Numbered from the stretch's first letter, positions 16,373 through 23,549 are shown. The stretch is DNA of 32,580 nucleotides from JACJWR01 sp964474045 (GCA_964474045.1 CAYYRC010000023.1:1-32580); one strand, 5' to 3'. Made by a program: numbers and translations. Notes: generated by a model not told the origin, from the letters alone.

Positions 16373-17523
16373 CCATCACGTTCACGCCCGAGCACGAGGC
16401 CTTCCGCCAGGTGGTGCGCGATTTCGTCACCACCGAGATCAACCCCTTCTGCGACGAGTGGGAGGCCGCCGGCATCTTCCCGGCACACGACTTGTTCCCC
16501 AAGCTGGCTGCGATCGGGGCGTTCGGCCTGGAGTACGCACCCGAGTACGGCGGTCAGGGCGCGGATGCCACCTACACGCTGGTGCTCGGCGAGGAGCTCG
16601 GGCGCGCGGACTGCGCCGGTGTGCCGCTGGCGGTCGCCGTCCAGGTGGGCATGGCGACGCCGGCGCTGCACCGGTTCGGCTCCGAGGAGCTCAAGCAGCG
16701 CTATCTGGTGCCGGCGATGGCGGGCCAGCACGTGACCAGCATCGCGGTCTCGGAGCCGGGAGCGGGCTCCGACGTGGCGGGTATCCGCACCAGGGCGGTC
16801 CGCGACGGCGACGACTGGGTGATCAACGGCCGCAAGATGTGGATCACCAGCGGCACCCAGGCCGACTGGCTGTGCCTGCTGGCCCGGACGTCGGACGAGG
16901 GCGGCTACAGCGGCATGTCCATGATCGTCGTTCCCACTGACAGCCCCGGGTTCTCGGTCGGGCGCAAGATCGAGAAGCTGGGCAACCGCTCATCCGACAC
17001 TGCGGAGCTGGTGTTCGAGGACCTGCGGGTCCCGGTGGCCAACACCATCGGCGAGGCCGGACGCGGCTTCCAGCAGCAGATGGCCCAGTTCCAGGACGAG
17101 CGCCTGCTCGGGGCTTTCATGTCCGTGTCGTCGGCCCGCCATGCGCTGGACCGCACGAAGGACTACCTGCGACAGCGCGACGCCTTCGGCAAGCCGCTGC
17201 TGGCCAACCAGTACCTGCAGTACCGGCTGGCCGAGCTGTACGCCGAGGTGGACCTGGTGCAGACGTACTGCCGGGTCGCGGCGTTCCGGGCGGCCGCCGG
17301 CGAGGACGTCACCCGCGAGGCCACGATCGCCAAGCTGAAGTGCGGCCGCCTGCAGCGCGAGGTCGCCGACGCGTGCGTGCAGTTCCACGGCGGCATGGGC
17401 TACGCCGAGGAGATGTGGCCCGCACGCTACCTCCGCGACGCGCGCCTGACCTCCATCGGCGGCGGCGCCGACGAGGTGATGCTTCGCATCATCACCATGA
17501 TGGAAGGGATGGGCCGACGCTGA
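16369..17523 (+). CDS. Acyl-CoA dehydrogenase (AtuD/citronellyl-CoA or isovaleryl-CoA dehydrogenase-like)
   Basis: A 384-residue FAD acyl-CoA dehydrogenase that introduces the alpha-beta double bond before carboxylation. Motifs: EYGGQGAD, the flavin-binding AVSEPGAGSDVAGIRT, WITSGTQADWL, and QFHGGMGYAEEMWPARYLRDAR. The usual catalytic Glu near the C-terminus (IYEGT) is replaced by IGGGADEVM, while E244 in QFQDERLL lies where the catalytic Glu of isovaleryl-CoA and long-chain dehydrogenases sits. That favours branched or long substrates. GGAG (16357-16360) lies eight bases before the ATG, which overlaps the tetR stop (ATGA). The reading frame is open far upstream, but that part is a shadow of the preceding genes. 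Confidence 0.92.
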   Translation: MTITFTPEHEAFRQVVRDFVTTEINPFCDEWEAAGIFPAHDLFPKLAAIGAFGLEYAPEYGGQGADATYTLVLGEELGRADCAGVPLAVAVQVGMATPALHRFGSEELKQRYLVPAMAGQHVTSIAVSEPGAGSDVAGIRTRAVRDGDDWVINGRKMWITSGTQADWLCLLARTSDEGGYSGMSMIVVPTDSPGFSVGRKIEKLGNRSSDTAELVFEDLRVPVANTIGEAGRGFQQQMAQFQDERLLGAFMSVSSARHALDRTKDYLRQRDAFGKPLLANQYLQYRLAELYAEVDLVQTYCRVAAFRAAAGEDVTREATIAKLKCGRLQREVADACVQFHGGMGYAEEMWPARYLRDARLTSIGGGADEVMLRIITMMEGMGRR

Positions 17524-17561
17524 TGGCGCAGTGGCTGACCGAAGGGACGGACCAGACATGA
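17523..17561 (+). other. 12-codon ORF bridging the dehydrogenase and hydratase genes
   Basis: ATG at 17523 shares its A with the dehydrogenase stop (TGATG), runs twelve codons (MAQWLTEGTDQT) and ends in TGA at 17559-17561, overlapping the hydratase ATG at 17558 (ATGA). Terminating ribosomes could therefore be passed across the 34-base gap without release. The Shine-Dalgarno-like AAGGGACGG of the hydratase lies inside it. It may be chance; the peptide itself has no recognisable function. Confidence 0.3.
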
Positions 17562-18391
17562 CCGAGGCAAGTGGGGGCGCCGACGCCACAGGGCAGGCCG
17601 AGCCGATCTGCTACGACGTGGCCGCTGGCATCGCGACCATCACGATCGACAACCCGACCCGGCGCAACGTCCTGGACGCGTCCTCGATCGCGGGCATGCG
17701 CGAGGCCCTCCGGCTCGCGGCCCAGGACGACGGTGTGCGCGTGGTGGTGCTCACCGGGACGGGCAACACCTTCTGCGCCGGGGCGGACCTCGCCGGCGCC
17801 ACCGGTGGCGGCTCCGAGTCCTTCGCCGGCTCCGGGCCGCGCGCGCTGGCGGCCCTGCTGGAGGATCTGCTGGACCATCCCAAACCGACCATCGCCCGCG
17901 TGCAGGGTCATGTCGCTGGCGGCGGCAACGGGCTGGTGGCCGCGTGCGACCTGGCCATCGCCGCGGCGGGCGCGCGCTTCGCCTTCTCGGAGGTACGCGT
18001 CGGAGTCGCGCCCGCGGTGATCTCGGTCGTCTGCCTGGCGCGGCTGCACCGCGGCGACGCCTACGAGCTGCTCCTGACCGGCGAGCGGGTGTCGGCGGAG
18101 CGGGTGAGGACTGCCGGGATGCTCACCCAGGTGGTGCCAGCGGATGAGCTGGACGATGCAGTGGCCGCCCTTGTCGGCAAGCTCGCACTGGGCGGTCCGG
18201 GTGCGCTCGCAGCCACGAAGAAGCTGCTGCGCCAGGTCCCGACGATGGGCCGCTCAGACGCCTTCGCGTTCACCTCTGACCTGTCGGCGCAGCTGTTCGC
18301 CTCTGACGAGGCCAGGGCCGGCATGACCGCCTTCCTCGGCCGCACCGCGCCGCCGTGGGCGCCCGCGGCGCCGGCAGAAGAGCCCGGCTGA
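17558..18391 (+). CDS. Enoyl-CoA hydratase (AtuE/LiuC glutaconyl-CoA hydratase-like)
   Basis: A 277-residue crotonase-family hydratase. The oxyanion-hole segments are NTFCAGADLAG and GHVAGGGNGLVAACDLAIA. One of the two classic catalytic Glu residues is Gly (GGGNGL rather than GGGCEL), while the second is kept in FAFSEVRVG. That pattern is shared by the LiuC/AtuE-type glutaconyl-CoA hydratases as I recall them, in keeping with hydration of a carboxylated product. AAGGGACGG upstream supports ATG 17558; a GTG at 17531 in frame is less likely. It is the last gene of the operon; no HMG-CoA lyase follows. Confidence 0.9.
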   Translation: MTEASGGADATGQAEPICYDVAAGIATITIDNPTRRNVLDASSIAGMREALRLAAQDDGVRVVVLTGTGNTFCAGADLAGATGGGSESFAGSGPRALAALLEDLLDHPKPTIARVQGHVAGGGNGLVAACDLAIAAAGARFAFSEVRVGVAPAVISVVCLARLHRGDAYELLLTGERVSAERVRTAGMLTQVVPADELDDAVAALVGKLALGGPGALAATKKLLRQVPTMGRSDAFAFTSDLSAQLFASDEARAGMTAFLGRTAPPWAPAAPAEEPG

Positions 18392-18406
18392 GGTTGTCCC
18401 CGACTC

Positions 18407-18427
18407 CCGGCGCGAGGTGGCGCCCGG
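18407..18427 (+). terminator. Hairpin after the catabolic operon
   Basis: GGCGC (18409-18413) and GCGCC (18420-18424) pair around GAGGTG; CC at 18407-18408 can extend the stem to GG at 18426-18427 with one C bulged. Located 15 bases past the hydratase stop. No U-tract, so only a possible terminator. Confidence 0.35.
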
Positions 18428-18441
18428 AGCTCGCGACCTCC

Positions 18442-18447
18442 TAGGCT
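18442..18447 (+). promoter_or_regulatory. -10 box of the M20 dipeptidase operon (leaderless)
   Basis: TAGGCT at 18442-18447, seven bases, then ATG at 18455. No Shine-Dalgarno precedes the ATG. It indicates that the dipeptidase operon starts separately from the catabolic operon upstream. Confidence 0.45.
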
Positions 18448-18454
18448 CGCAGCC

Positions 18455-19828
18455 ATGGACGCCACAGACGCCGCCGACGCCGCGACCCCCGAGCAACTTC
18501 GCGCACGGGTGGCCGCGGACATGCCTCGGACGACTGCCGATCTGGCAGCCCTCGTGCAGATCCCGGGGTGCGCCTTCCCCAGCTTCCCCAGGTCCGAGGT
18601 GCTGCGTGCGGCGGACGCCGTAGTGGCGCTGTTGCGCGATGCGGGGTGCCCCGATGCCCGGCTGCTGGACCTCGGTGACAACCCGCCGGCGGTCTACGGC
18701 GAGGTCGCGGGCCCGCCGGGGTCCCCGACCGTGCTGCTCTACGCGCACTACGACGTGCAGCCACCAGGGAACCTCGATGCCTGGCAGTCCGAGCCGTTCC
18801 AGCCGGTGATCCGCGACGGCCGCATGTACGGCCGCGGCGCTGCCGACGACAAGTCCGGGGTGGTCGTGCACGCCGCGGTGCTGCGCGCCTTCGCCGGGAA
18901 GCCCCCGTGCACGCTGCGCGTCATCATCGAGGGCGACGAGGAGTTCGGCGGCTCCTTCGAGGAGTACCCGGCGCAGCATCCGGAACTGTTCGCCGCCGAT
19001 GCGATCGTCATCGCCGACTCCGGCAACGTCAAGGTGGGGCAGCCGACCTTCACGACGTCCCTACGCGGGATGGCCAACGTCACCGTCAACGTCGAGACGA
19101 TGGCCGGACCAGTGCACTCCGGCGTCTTCGGCGGCCCCGCGCCCGATGCGCTCATGGTCCTGATCAACCTGCTGGCGACGCTGCGCGACGCGTCCGGCGA
19201 CACTGCGATCGCCGGCCTGACCGGTTCGCAGTGGGACGGCGTGGAGGTGAGTGAGGACAGCTACCGCGAGGACGCCGGGGTGCTGCCAGGCGTCCCGCTG
19301 GTCGGCACGGGCAGCATCGCCAGCCGGCTGTACTCGAAGCCCGCGGTGAGCGTGATCGGGATCGATGCGCCGCCGGTGGCGGGGGCGATCAACGCCGTCG
19401 TCCCCAAGGCGCGCGCGGTGGTGTCGCTGCGCATCGCCCCAGGCACCGACGCCGCCGAGGCGCAGCGACTCCTCGTCGACCACCTGCGGCGGCACGCGCC
19501 GTGGGGGGTCGAGGTGACGGTGGAGCCAGGTCCGATCGGCGACGGGTTCGCGGCACCCTCGGAGGGCCCGGCCTTGGCGGCAATGACGAAGGCGATGCTC
19601 GAGGTCTTCGGCGAGGAGCCGGTGAACACCGGGTCGGGTGGGAGCATCCCGCTCGTGTCGGTGCTCACGGCGGTGGCCCCGGAGGCCGCCATCCTGCTGG
19701 TCGGCGCCCAGGACGGCAAGGCCGCGATCCATGCCCCCAACGAGAGCGTGGACCTGGGGGAGCTGGAGCGCACTGCCTTGACCGAGGCCCTGTTCATCGC
19801 GTACTTGGCCGAGGGCGGCGCGCGGTGA
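18455..19828 (+). CDS. M20 family metallo-dipeptidase
   Basis: A 457-residue dinuclear zinc peptidase of the M20 (ArgE/DapE/CNDP-like) family. Metal and catalytic residues are visible: H98 and D100 in YAHYDVQPP, the bridging Asp in GRGAADDKSG (131-132), EGDEEFGG (159-166) with the catalytic Glu pair, and the dimerisation-domain His in AGPVHSGVFGG. A late AIHAPNESV supplies the last metal His. No signal peptide, so it is a cytosolic dipeptidase or amino-acylhydrolase; substrate unknown. Its stop overlaps the next start as GTGA. Confidence 0.93.
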   Translation: MDATDAADAATPEQLRARVAADMPRTTADLAALVQIPGCAFPSFPRSEVLRAADAVVALLRDAGCPDARLLDLGDNPPAVYGEVAGPPGSPTVLLYAHYDVQPPGNLDAWQSEPFQPVIRDGRMYGRGAADDKSGVVVHAAVLRAFAGKPPCTLRVIIEGDEEFGGSFEEYPAQHPELFAADAIVIADSGNVKVGQPTFTTSLRGMANVTVNVETMAGPVHSGVFGGPAPDALMVLINLLATLRDASGDTAIAGLTGSQWDGVEVSEDSYREDAGVLPGVPLVGTGSIASRLYSKPAVSVIGIDAPPVAGAINAVVPKARAVVSLRIAPGTDAAEAQRLLVDHLRRHAPWGVEVTVEPGPIGDGFAAPSEGPALAAMTKAMLEVFGEEPVNTGSGGSIPLVSVLTAVAPEAAILLVGAQDGKAAIHAPNESVDLGELERTALTEALFIAYLAEGGAR

Positions 19829-20571
19829 CAGCTGGCGGAGCGGGCCGGGACAGGCCTGCCGAGTCCAGCACCTCCAGCTTCGCCGGCTTCCCCGCGGAGG
19901 CCTTCGAGTTCTATGAGCAACTCGCGGCCGACCCGACCAAGTCCTGGTGGGAGGCGCACAAGGCGATCTATCTGCGAGCGGTCCGCGAGCCGCTCGCAGG
20001 GCTCGGCGCCGCCCTCGCCGACGAGTTCGGTCCGCCCAAGATCTTCCGGCCGTATCGGGACGTGCGCTTCAGCAAGGACAAGACGCCCTACAAGGACCAC
20101 CAGGGGATGTACGTGGAGGCCTGCGGCGGCGATGCCGCCGAGGCCAGCGGGTTGGGGTGGTACGTCCAGGTGTCGGCGGGCGGGCTGATGGTGGCGGGCG
20201 GCTGGTACCAGTCGTCGCCGGATCAGGTCGCACGCTACCGCGCGGCCCTTGCGACCGCCGCTCCCGCCGAACGGCTGGCCGGGCTCGTGCAGGCTCTGAC
20301 CGATGAGGGCCTGACCCTGGGCGGGGACCGACTCAAGTCGCGCCCCCGCGGTGTGCCCGCCGACCACCCCAATGTCGAGTGGCTGCGGTTCCGCACGATG
20401 TACGTCGAGCGTCGCTGGGAACCCGCGGCCTGGATGGGCACGCCTGATGCGTCGGACCAGGTCCGGCGTCAGTGGCGGGCCATGCGCCCGCTGATGGACT
20501 GGCTGGCCGAGGTCGTGGGACCGGGGGATCCGGCCCACGCCGGCAAGACCGGCGGGCAGGACGGCTTGTGA
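19825..20571 (+). CDS. DUF2461 (TIGR02453) family protein
   Basis: A 248-residue protein of the DUF2461/TIGR02453 family, recognised by FPAEAFEFYEQLAADPTKSWW near the N-terminus, then RDVRFSKDKTPYKDHQGMY and the glycine-rich YVQVSAGGLMVAGGWYQSS. The family is widespread and has no established function. The GTG start lies in a GTGA overlap with the dipeptidase stop, and its own stop overlaps the ROK gene in the same way, so the three are translationally coupled. The frame is open upstream to 19501 but that is a shadow of the dipeptidase. Confidence 0.88.
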   Translation: MTAGGAGRDRPAESSTSSFAGFPAEAFEFYEQLAADPTKSWWEAHKAIYLRAVREPLAGLGAALADEFGPPKIFRPYRDVRFSKDKTPYKDHQGMYVEACGGDAAEASGLGWYVQVSAGGLMVAGGWYQSSPDQVARYRAALATAAPAERLAGLVQALTDEGLTLGGDRLKSRPRGVPADHPNVEWLRFRTMYVERRWEPAAWMGTPDASDQVRRQWRAMRPLMDWLAEVVGPGDPAHAGKTGGQDGL

Positions 20572-21311
20572 CCGGCATCCGCACCCTCGCGATCGACTGC
20601 GGCGGATCTGGCATCAAGGGTGCGCTGCTCGACGAGCGCGGCGAGTTGACGTCGGCGCGCACCCGGGTGGCCGTGGAGTACCCCATGACCCCGCAGGCCT
20701 TCTTGCGTGTCCTCGATGACATCGCTGCCGAGTCCGGGACCTTCGACCGCGCCACGATCGGCATGCCGGGCATGATCCGGCACGGCGTCGTCATCAACAC
20801 CCCGCACTACATCACCGACGCCGGGCCGCACACGGCGGTCAACCGGGAACTGGCCGGGCGGTGGCGGCGCTTCCCCATGCAAGAAGCGCTGGTGGAGCAG
20901 TGGGGACGGCCCGTTCGGGTGCTCAACGATGCCCAGGTGCACGGGGCTGCCGTCATCACCGGAGTGGGCTACGAGGTGATCTTCACCCTCGGCACCGGGC
21001 TGGGCTGCGCGATCTTCGACGAGGGTCAGGTCGTGCCCAAGATCGAGCTCTCCCGGGCGCCCGTGCGCAAGCACCAGATCTACGACACCTGGGTGGGCGC
21101 CGCCGCCCGCCGGCGGATCGGCCGCGCCAAGTGGGAGCGCCGGGTGCTGCGGGCGATCGCCGGCCTGCGCCCGATGTTCGAGTGGGACCGGCTGTACCTC
21201 GGCGGCGGCGAGGCCCGCAAGATCACCTGTAAGCTTCCCGACGATGTGACGAGGGTGCCGAACATCGTGGGCATCCAGGGTGGCGCCCGCATCTGGGAGC
21301 TGTCCCAGTAG
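20568..21311 (+). CDS. ROK family kinase, polyphosphate-glucokinase-like
   Basis: A 247-residue sugar-kinase-fold protein close to polyphosphate glucokinases by length and pattern. The phosphate-1 motif is AIDCGGSGIKGALLD (8-22), the catalytic Asp is in VLNDAQVHG (D121), phosphate-2 is TLGTGLGCAIFDEG (140-153), and the C-terminal LGGGEARK (211-218) is adenosine/polyphosphate-side. The sugar-contacting ELGH of polyphosphate glucokinases is ELSR here and is followed by an unusual RKHQIYDTWVG, so glucose may not be the substrate. The GTG start overlaps the DUF2461 stop as GTGA. Could use polyP or ATP; not decidable. Confidence 0.85.
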   Translation: MTGIRTLAIDCGGSGIKGALLDERGELTSARTRVAVEYPMTPQAFLRVLDDIAAESGTFDRATIGMPGMIRHGVVINTPHYITDAGPHTAVNRELAGRWRRFPMQEALVEQWGRPVRVLNDAQVHGAAVITGVGYEVIFTLGTGLGCAIFDEGQVVPKIELSRAPVRKHQIYDTWVGAAARRRIGRAKWERRVLRAIAGLRPMFEWDRLYLGGGEARKITCKLPDDVTRVPNIVGIQGGARIWELSQ

Positions 21312-21427
21312 CACCGCGCACCCTCCGCCGTGGATGCGCCGGTGGCAAGCACTATGGCGCCGATGGCGCAGTGCTCTTCCTCGGCCGTGGGTGTCCAGGG
21401 CACCACGGCGGCCCAGCAGGGGGACGC

Positions 21428-21476
21428 GTCACACGATGGTCGTCACTGCGCGTCGTCAACTTCGCACAGGGTCACG
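21428..21476 (+). promoter_or_regulatory. Cluster of GTCAC direct repeats (MtrA-box-like)
   Basis: Same-strand repeats GTCACA (21428-21433), GTCACT (21442-21447), GTCAAC (21455-21460) and GTCACG (21471-21476), spaced 13-16 bases; another GTCACA occurs at 21610-21615. In mycobacteria MtrA binds GTCACA-type repeats upstream of rpf and cell-division genes, so a regulator of that kind is plausible. Distance to the start codon is 230-280 bases. Confidence 0.35.
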
Positions 21477-21603
21477 TGCCGCTTCCACTGCGAGTGTGCG
21501 CGCCATGGCGGGCGACGCCTCTTCCCGCCCTGGGCAAGCCCGACGCGCTAGCACTTTTCGCCGGAATCCCCCCGATCTTGCCCATTTCTTGGCATAGCCG
21601 GTG

Positions 21604-21630
21604 AGGTACGTCACAAAAGCACAAGTACCT
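21604..21630 (+). promoter_or_regulatory. Inverted repeat AGGTAC-N15-GTACCT
   Basis: AGGTAC (21604-21609) and GTACCT (21625-21630) are perfect reverse complements with half-site centres 21 bp apart, two helical turns, which suits a dimeric regulator. It lies about 80-100 bases before the Rpf-like start. No regulator is identified. Confidence 0.4.
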
Positions 21631-21707
21631 AGGTCGGGCGGAACCGGCATGGTAACTGGGACGGCGGCCGACCGGATGCCGTCAGCACACCCTCGGAGGA
21701 GATCGAC

Positions 21708-22178
21708 ATGGCGCTGGTCCGTACCGCAGCAGTAGCCGCGGCCTCGGCTGCGCTCGCCGCTGCCGTCGTGGGATCGGCTGCGAGCGCGCAGGCCGCAAAC
21801 TCGGCTGCTCCGGCCCAGCAGGTCGCCGTGACCGGGGTCCCGGCCGTCGCCCCCGCCGCGCCCGCGGTTGAGGTCGTCAGCGGTTACTTCGCCCCCGCCA
21901 CCTTCCAGTCCAACTTGTACGCCGCCGCAGCCAAGCTGCAGTCTCAGTTGGCTTCCCGCAGCGCGACGACGGCGGCGCAGACCGCCAAGAACTGCCAGCC
22001 CTCCGCACCGGCACCCGCCGCTGTGGCCCCCTGGCGGACCGACTCCGCAGTGTGGCTGGCCTTCGGGGGCGGTGCCTACGCGGCGACCGCCGAGGACGCC
22101 CCCTCCTGGGCGCAGGACCAAGTGGCGCTCAACTACTACGCCGCCGCCGGCTGGGGCGCCTGGGCCTGCACCAAGTAG
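21708..22178 (+). CDS. Secreted Rpf-like protein lacking the catalytic glutamate
   Basis: A 156-residue exported protein with a signal peptide (about 1-30, ending ASAQAA), an Ala/Pro/Val-rich linker, and a C-terminal segment that matches the second half of the resuscitation-promoting factor domain: WLAFGGGAYAATAEDAPS (116-133), QDQVALNYYAAAGWGAWAC (136-154). Rpf domains are lysozyme-like muralytic enzymes. Here C96 and C154 could form the family disulfide, but the residue after the first Cys is Gln97 where the catalytic Glu of CESGGNW stands, and the central WxINTGNGYYGGLQF stretch is missing or replaced. It is therefore probably catalytically inactive, perhaps binding peptidoglycan or another Rpf/RipA. 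GGAGGAG supports the ATG. Monocistronic, with a long upstream region. Confidence 0.75.
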   Translation: MALVRTAAVAAASAALAAAVVGSAASAQAANSAAPAQQVAVTGVPAVAPAAPAVEVVSGYFAPATFQSNLYAAAAKLQSQLASRSATTAAQTAKNCQPSAPAPAAVAPWRTDSAVWLAFGGGAYAATAEDAPSWAQDQVALNYYAAAGWGAWACTK

Positions 22179-22193
22179 GTCGGCGCCAAGTTG

Positions 22194-22218
22194 GGTGCGG
22201 CCCCATGGGAGCCGCACC
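22194..22218. terminator. Hairpin terminator between convergent genes
   Basis: GGTGCGGC (22194-22201) and GCCGCACC (22211-22218) form a perfect 8-bp stem with a 9-base loop, placed in the 48-bp gap between the Rpf-like stop and the stop of the convergent PRTase fusion. It can serve both strands; TT follows on the plus strand. Confidence 0.65.
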
Positions 22219-22226
22219 TTCAGCCC

Positions 22227-23549
22227 TCAGCCGGACGACGACGAGGCCGCTCGCTGCGAGAACGCGTCTGCGAACCAGCCGGCCGCCAGTTGTGACACCT
22301 TCTCCATCGCGCCTGGCTCGGCGAACAGATGGGTGGCTCCGGCGACCACCTCGAGCTTCACCCGACAGGTCATGACGGCCGCAGCGCGGCGGTTCAGCGC
22401 CAGCACATAGTCGTCCTTGCCGCCGACGATCAGCAGCGAGGGTGCGCGGACCCGGCGCAGCGCGTCGCCGGCCAGGTCCGGACGACCGCCGCGGCTGACG
22501 ACGCCGGCAACCAACCCGGGATCTTCGGCAGCTGCCAGCAGGGCCGCCCCACCGCCCGTGCTGGCTCCGAAGTACCCCAACGGCAGGCGCTGCGTGTGCC
22601 CGTGGCGCACCACCTGGTCGTGCAGGCTCACCCAGCGCGCCGCAGCCAGCAGCCGCTGGGCCAGCAGCTCGATGTCGAACACGTTGTGGCGGTCGGTCTC
22701 CTCGGGCCCGGTGAGGAGGTCGAAGAGCAGCGTCCCCATCCCGTGATCGTGCAACTGGTCGGCCACCGCGACATTGCGTGGGCTGAAGCGGCTGCTGCCG
22801 CTCCCGTGCGCGAAGAGTACGACCCCCGTCGCGCCGACCGGGATCAGCAGGTGGCCGGGCAGCTCGATGCGGTCGACGGGGATGCGCACCTCGGCGTCGA
22901 CCCCGTGCAGATGCTCCGCGGTGGGGGCCGAGGCGAGTGCCCCGATCACGTCGGCGTCCGGTACCTGTCCGAAGTTGCGGTAGTACTCACCCACCGCCCG
23001 GAATCCCGGCGGGGAGGACACCACCACCACGTCGTCTGCAATGCGACGCAGGTCGGCCACCGCGTGCGGCGAGGCCACGGGGGCGGCGACGACGATGCGA
23101 CGGGCCCCGCGTTGACGGACGAGCTCCACCGCCGTGCGCACGGTCGATCCCGTTGCGATCCCATCGTCGACCAGGATCACCACGCGACCGCGTAGCAGGG
23201 CGCCCGAGCGCCCCAGGCGGTAGCTGCGCTCACGCCGCCGCACTTCGGCCTGCTCTGCTGCGCGGATGCGGTCGATCATCGCGTCGGTCACGCCCAGCCG
23301 ATGCGCAAGGGGGTAGTCGATGACGGCCACGCCGCCCTCGCCCACCGACCCGAACCCGTACTCGGGGTTCCAGGGCGACCCCAACTTGCGGACCACCAGG
23401 ACGTCGACCACGGCTCCCAGCGCCTTGGCCACCTCGACGGCCACGGGTACGCCGCCGCGGGCAAGCCCCAGCACCACCGGGTGCTGATCGGCGAGGGGCA
23501 GCAGCTCCTCGGCGAGCCTGCGGCCCGCCTCGTGTCGTGTTGTGAACAT
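22227..23549 (-). CDS. Phosphoribosyltransferase / alpha-beta hydrolase fusion
   Basis: A 440-residue two-domain protein. Residues 1-215 are a type I phosphoribosyltransferase with the PRPP loop VVILVDDGIATGST (123-136) and LGLARGGVPVAVEVAKAL. Residues 220-440 are a dienelactone-hydrolase-like alpha/beta hydrolase with nucleophile S330 in GYFGASTGGG, an acid at D379/D380 in GGKDD, and H407 in AGATHLF. Substrates are unknown. GGGAGGTG precedes the ATG by a few bases. It lies 30 bases after the erythromycin-esterase-like gene, and the two are surely co-transcribed. In M. tuberculosis a related PRTase domain is fused to an erythromycin-esterase domain (Rv2030c, DosR regulon), so the pairing recurs in a different arrangement. 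Confidence 0.9.
   Translation of the reverse strand: MFTTRHEAGRRLAEELLPLADQHPVVLGLARGGVPVAVEVAKALGAVVDVLVVRKLGSPWNPEYGFGSVGEGGVAVIDYPLAHRLGVTDAMIDRIRAAEQAEVRRRERSYRLGRSGALLRGRVVILVDDGIATGSTVRTAVELVRQRGARRIVVAAPVASPHAVADLRRIADDVVVVSSPPGFRAVGEYYRNFGQVPDADVIGALASAPTAEHLHGVDAEVRIPVDRIELPGHLLIPVGATGVVLFAHGSGSSRFSPRNVAVADQLHDHGMGTLLFDLLTGPEETDRHNVFDIELLAQRLLAAARWVSLHDQVVRHGHTQRLPLGYFGASTGGGAALLAAAEDPGLVAGVVSRGGRPDLAGDALRRVRAPSLLIVGGKDDYVLALNRRAAAVMTCRVKLEVVAGATHLFAEPGAMEKVSQLAAGWFADAFSQRAASSSSG

Larger units (their letters stand above)
21312..21707 (+). other. 396-bp intergenic region upstream of the Rpf-like gene
   Basis: No convincing gene on either strand; the short open frames here have no family pattern and no start signals. 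It holds a cluster of GTCAC repeats (21428-21476), a 6-bp dyad AGGTAC/GTACCT (21604-21630), an AT-richer tract around 21555-21660, and a strong GGAGGAG ribosome site just before the ATG at 21708. The length suggests a complex promoter or a structured 5' leader. I looked for a c-di-AMP (ydaO) riboswitch, which often precedes rpf genes, and did not recognise one. Confidence 0.6.

Noticed and set aside
21280..21604. Short plus-strand frames in the region before the Rpf-like gene
   Set aside because: No start signals, no family pattern, and several overlapping frames of equal quality.
21312..21707. c-di-AMP (ydaO-type) riboswitch
   Set aside because: Often present before rpf genes, but the conserved core was not recognisable here. 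A covariance-model scan would settle it.
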